Below are positions 63,926-64,000 of a stretch of DNA of 64,000 nucleotides, piece by piece (the stretch's first letter is position 1; each line of letters opens with the position of its first letter). The translations under genes and the position numbers were made by a program. The stretch is from Nemopilema nomurai. Taxonomy: Eukaryota; Cnidaria; Scyphozoa; Rhizostomeae; Rhizostomatidae. The DNA lies in assembly GCA_003864495.1 (NCBI GenBank), contig ML133474.1:598550-662549 (forward strand). The letters run 5' to 3'. The notes below the pieces were generated by a model, which made no database searches, was not told the DNA's origin, and worked only from the letters and a program-made list of their open reading frames with translations.

Positions 63926-64000
63926 CTGGATCAGTGTTGAGTGAAGTTTCGTGCAAGTGTGCTAAGGAAACTTTTACCATTTGTGAACGATTACGGGCGC

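Noticed and set aside
63491..63940. 149-codon plus frame at the right edge
   Set aside because: Overlaps the proposed minus-strand exon 63925-63812, lacks a recognisable domain and has a low-complexity Gly/Trp-rich end caused by a G-rich stretch.
1..64000. Prokaryotic systems such as CRISPR arrays, phage genes or operons
   Set aside because: The repeats here are head-to-tail without spacer structure, and genes are spliced and monocistronic in animal style.

Overview
The window is animal nuclear DNA: AT-rich, with spliced genes, tandem repeats in introns and no prokaryotic gene layout. All assignments come from translating putative exons and comparing them with family sequences I remember; no search was run. 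The organism is probably an invertebrate, possibly a cnidarian, but that guess is weak. Having RPGRIP1L and NEK11 fits a ciliated metazoan.

Four genes are recognised. (1) RPGRIP1L, minus strand, 33506 to 1975: I could chain 39 coding exons with consistent phase into a predicted 1317-residue ciliary transition-zone scaffold. (2) A PPP1R16-type (MYPT3/TIMAP) protein phosphatase 1 targeting subunit, minus strand, 44125 to 36638: 10 coding exons, 557 residues, ankyrin repeats and a C-terminal CAAX box. (3) NEK11 kinase, minus strand, 58281 to 46592: 17 coding exons, about 583 residues. (4) DCTN6 (dynactin p27), plus strand, 58588 to 59106, intronless. NEK11 and DCTN6 are head to head with 306 bp between start codons, which suggests a shared promoter.

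The right end holds an intronless 297-codon plus-strand ORF of unknown function (61200-62093) and the last exons of an unknown minus-strand gene (62419-63925, continuing upstream). A degenerate tRNA-like element lies at 59413-59484. The left edge may hold the last two exons of a plus-strand gene.

The most unusual architecture is inside RPGRIP1L: a purine-rich tract of about 750 bp (15055-15800), a 20-bp array of about 34 copies (22101-22795), a 17-bp array of 13 copies that runs into a splice donor (20593-20809), and a 10-bp G-run array (6891-6960). Two introns, one in RPGRIP1L and one in NEK11, use GC-AG splice sites. Most long reading frames in the window are shadows of these repeats. I found no CRISPR array, phage, operon or clearly novel multi-gene system.
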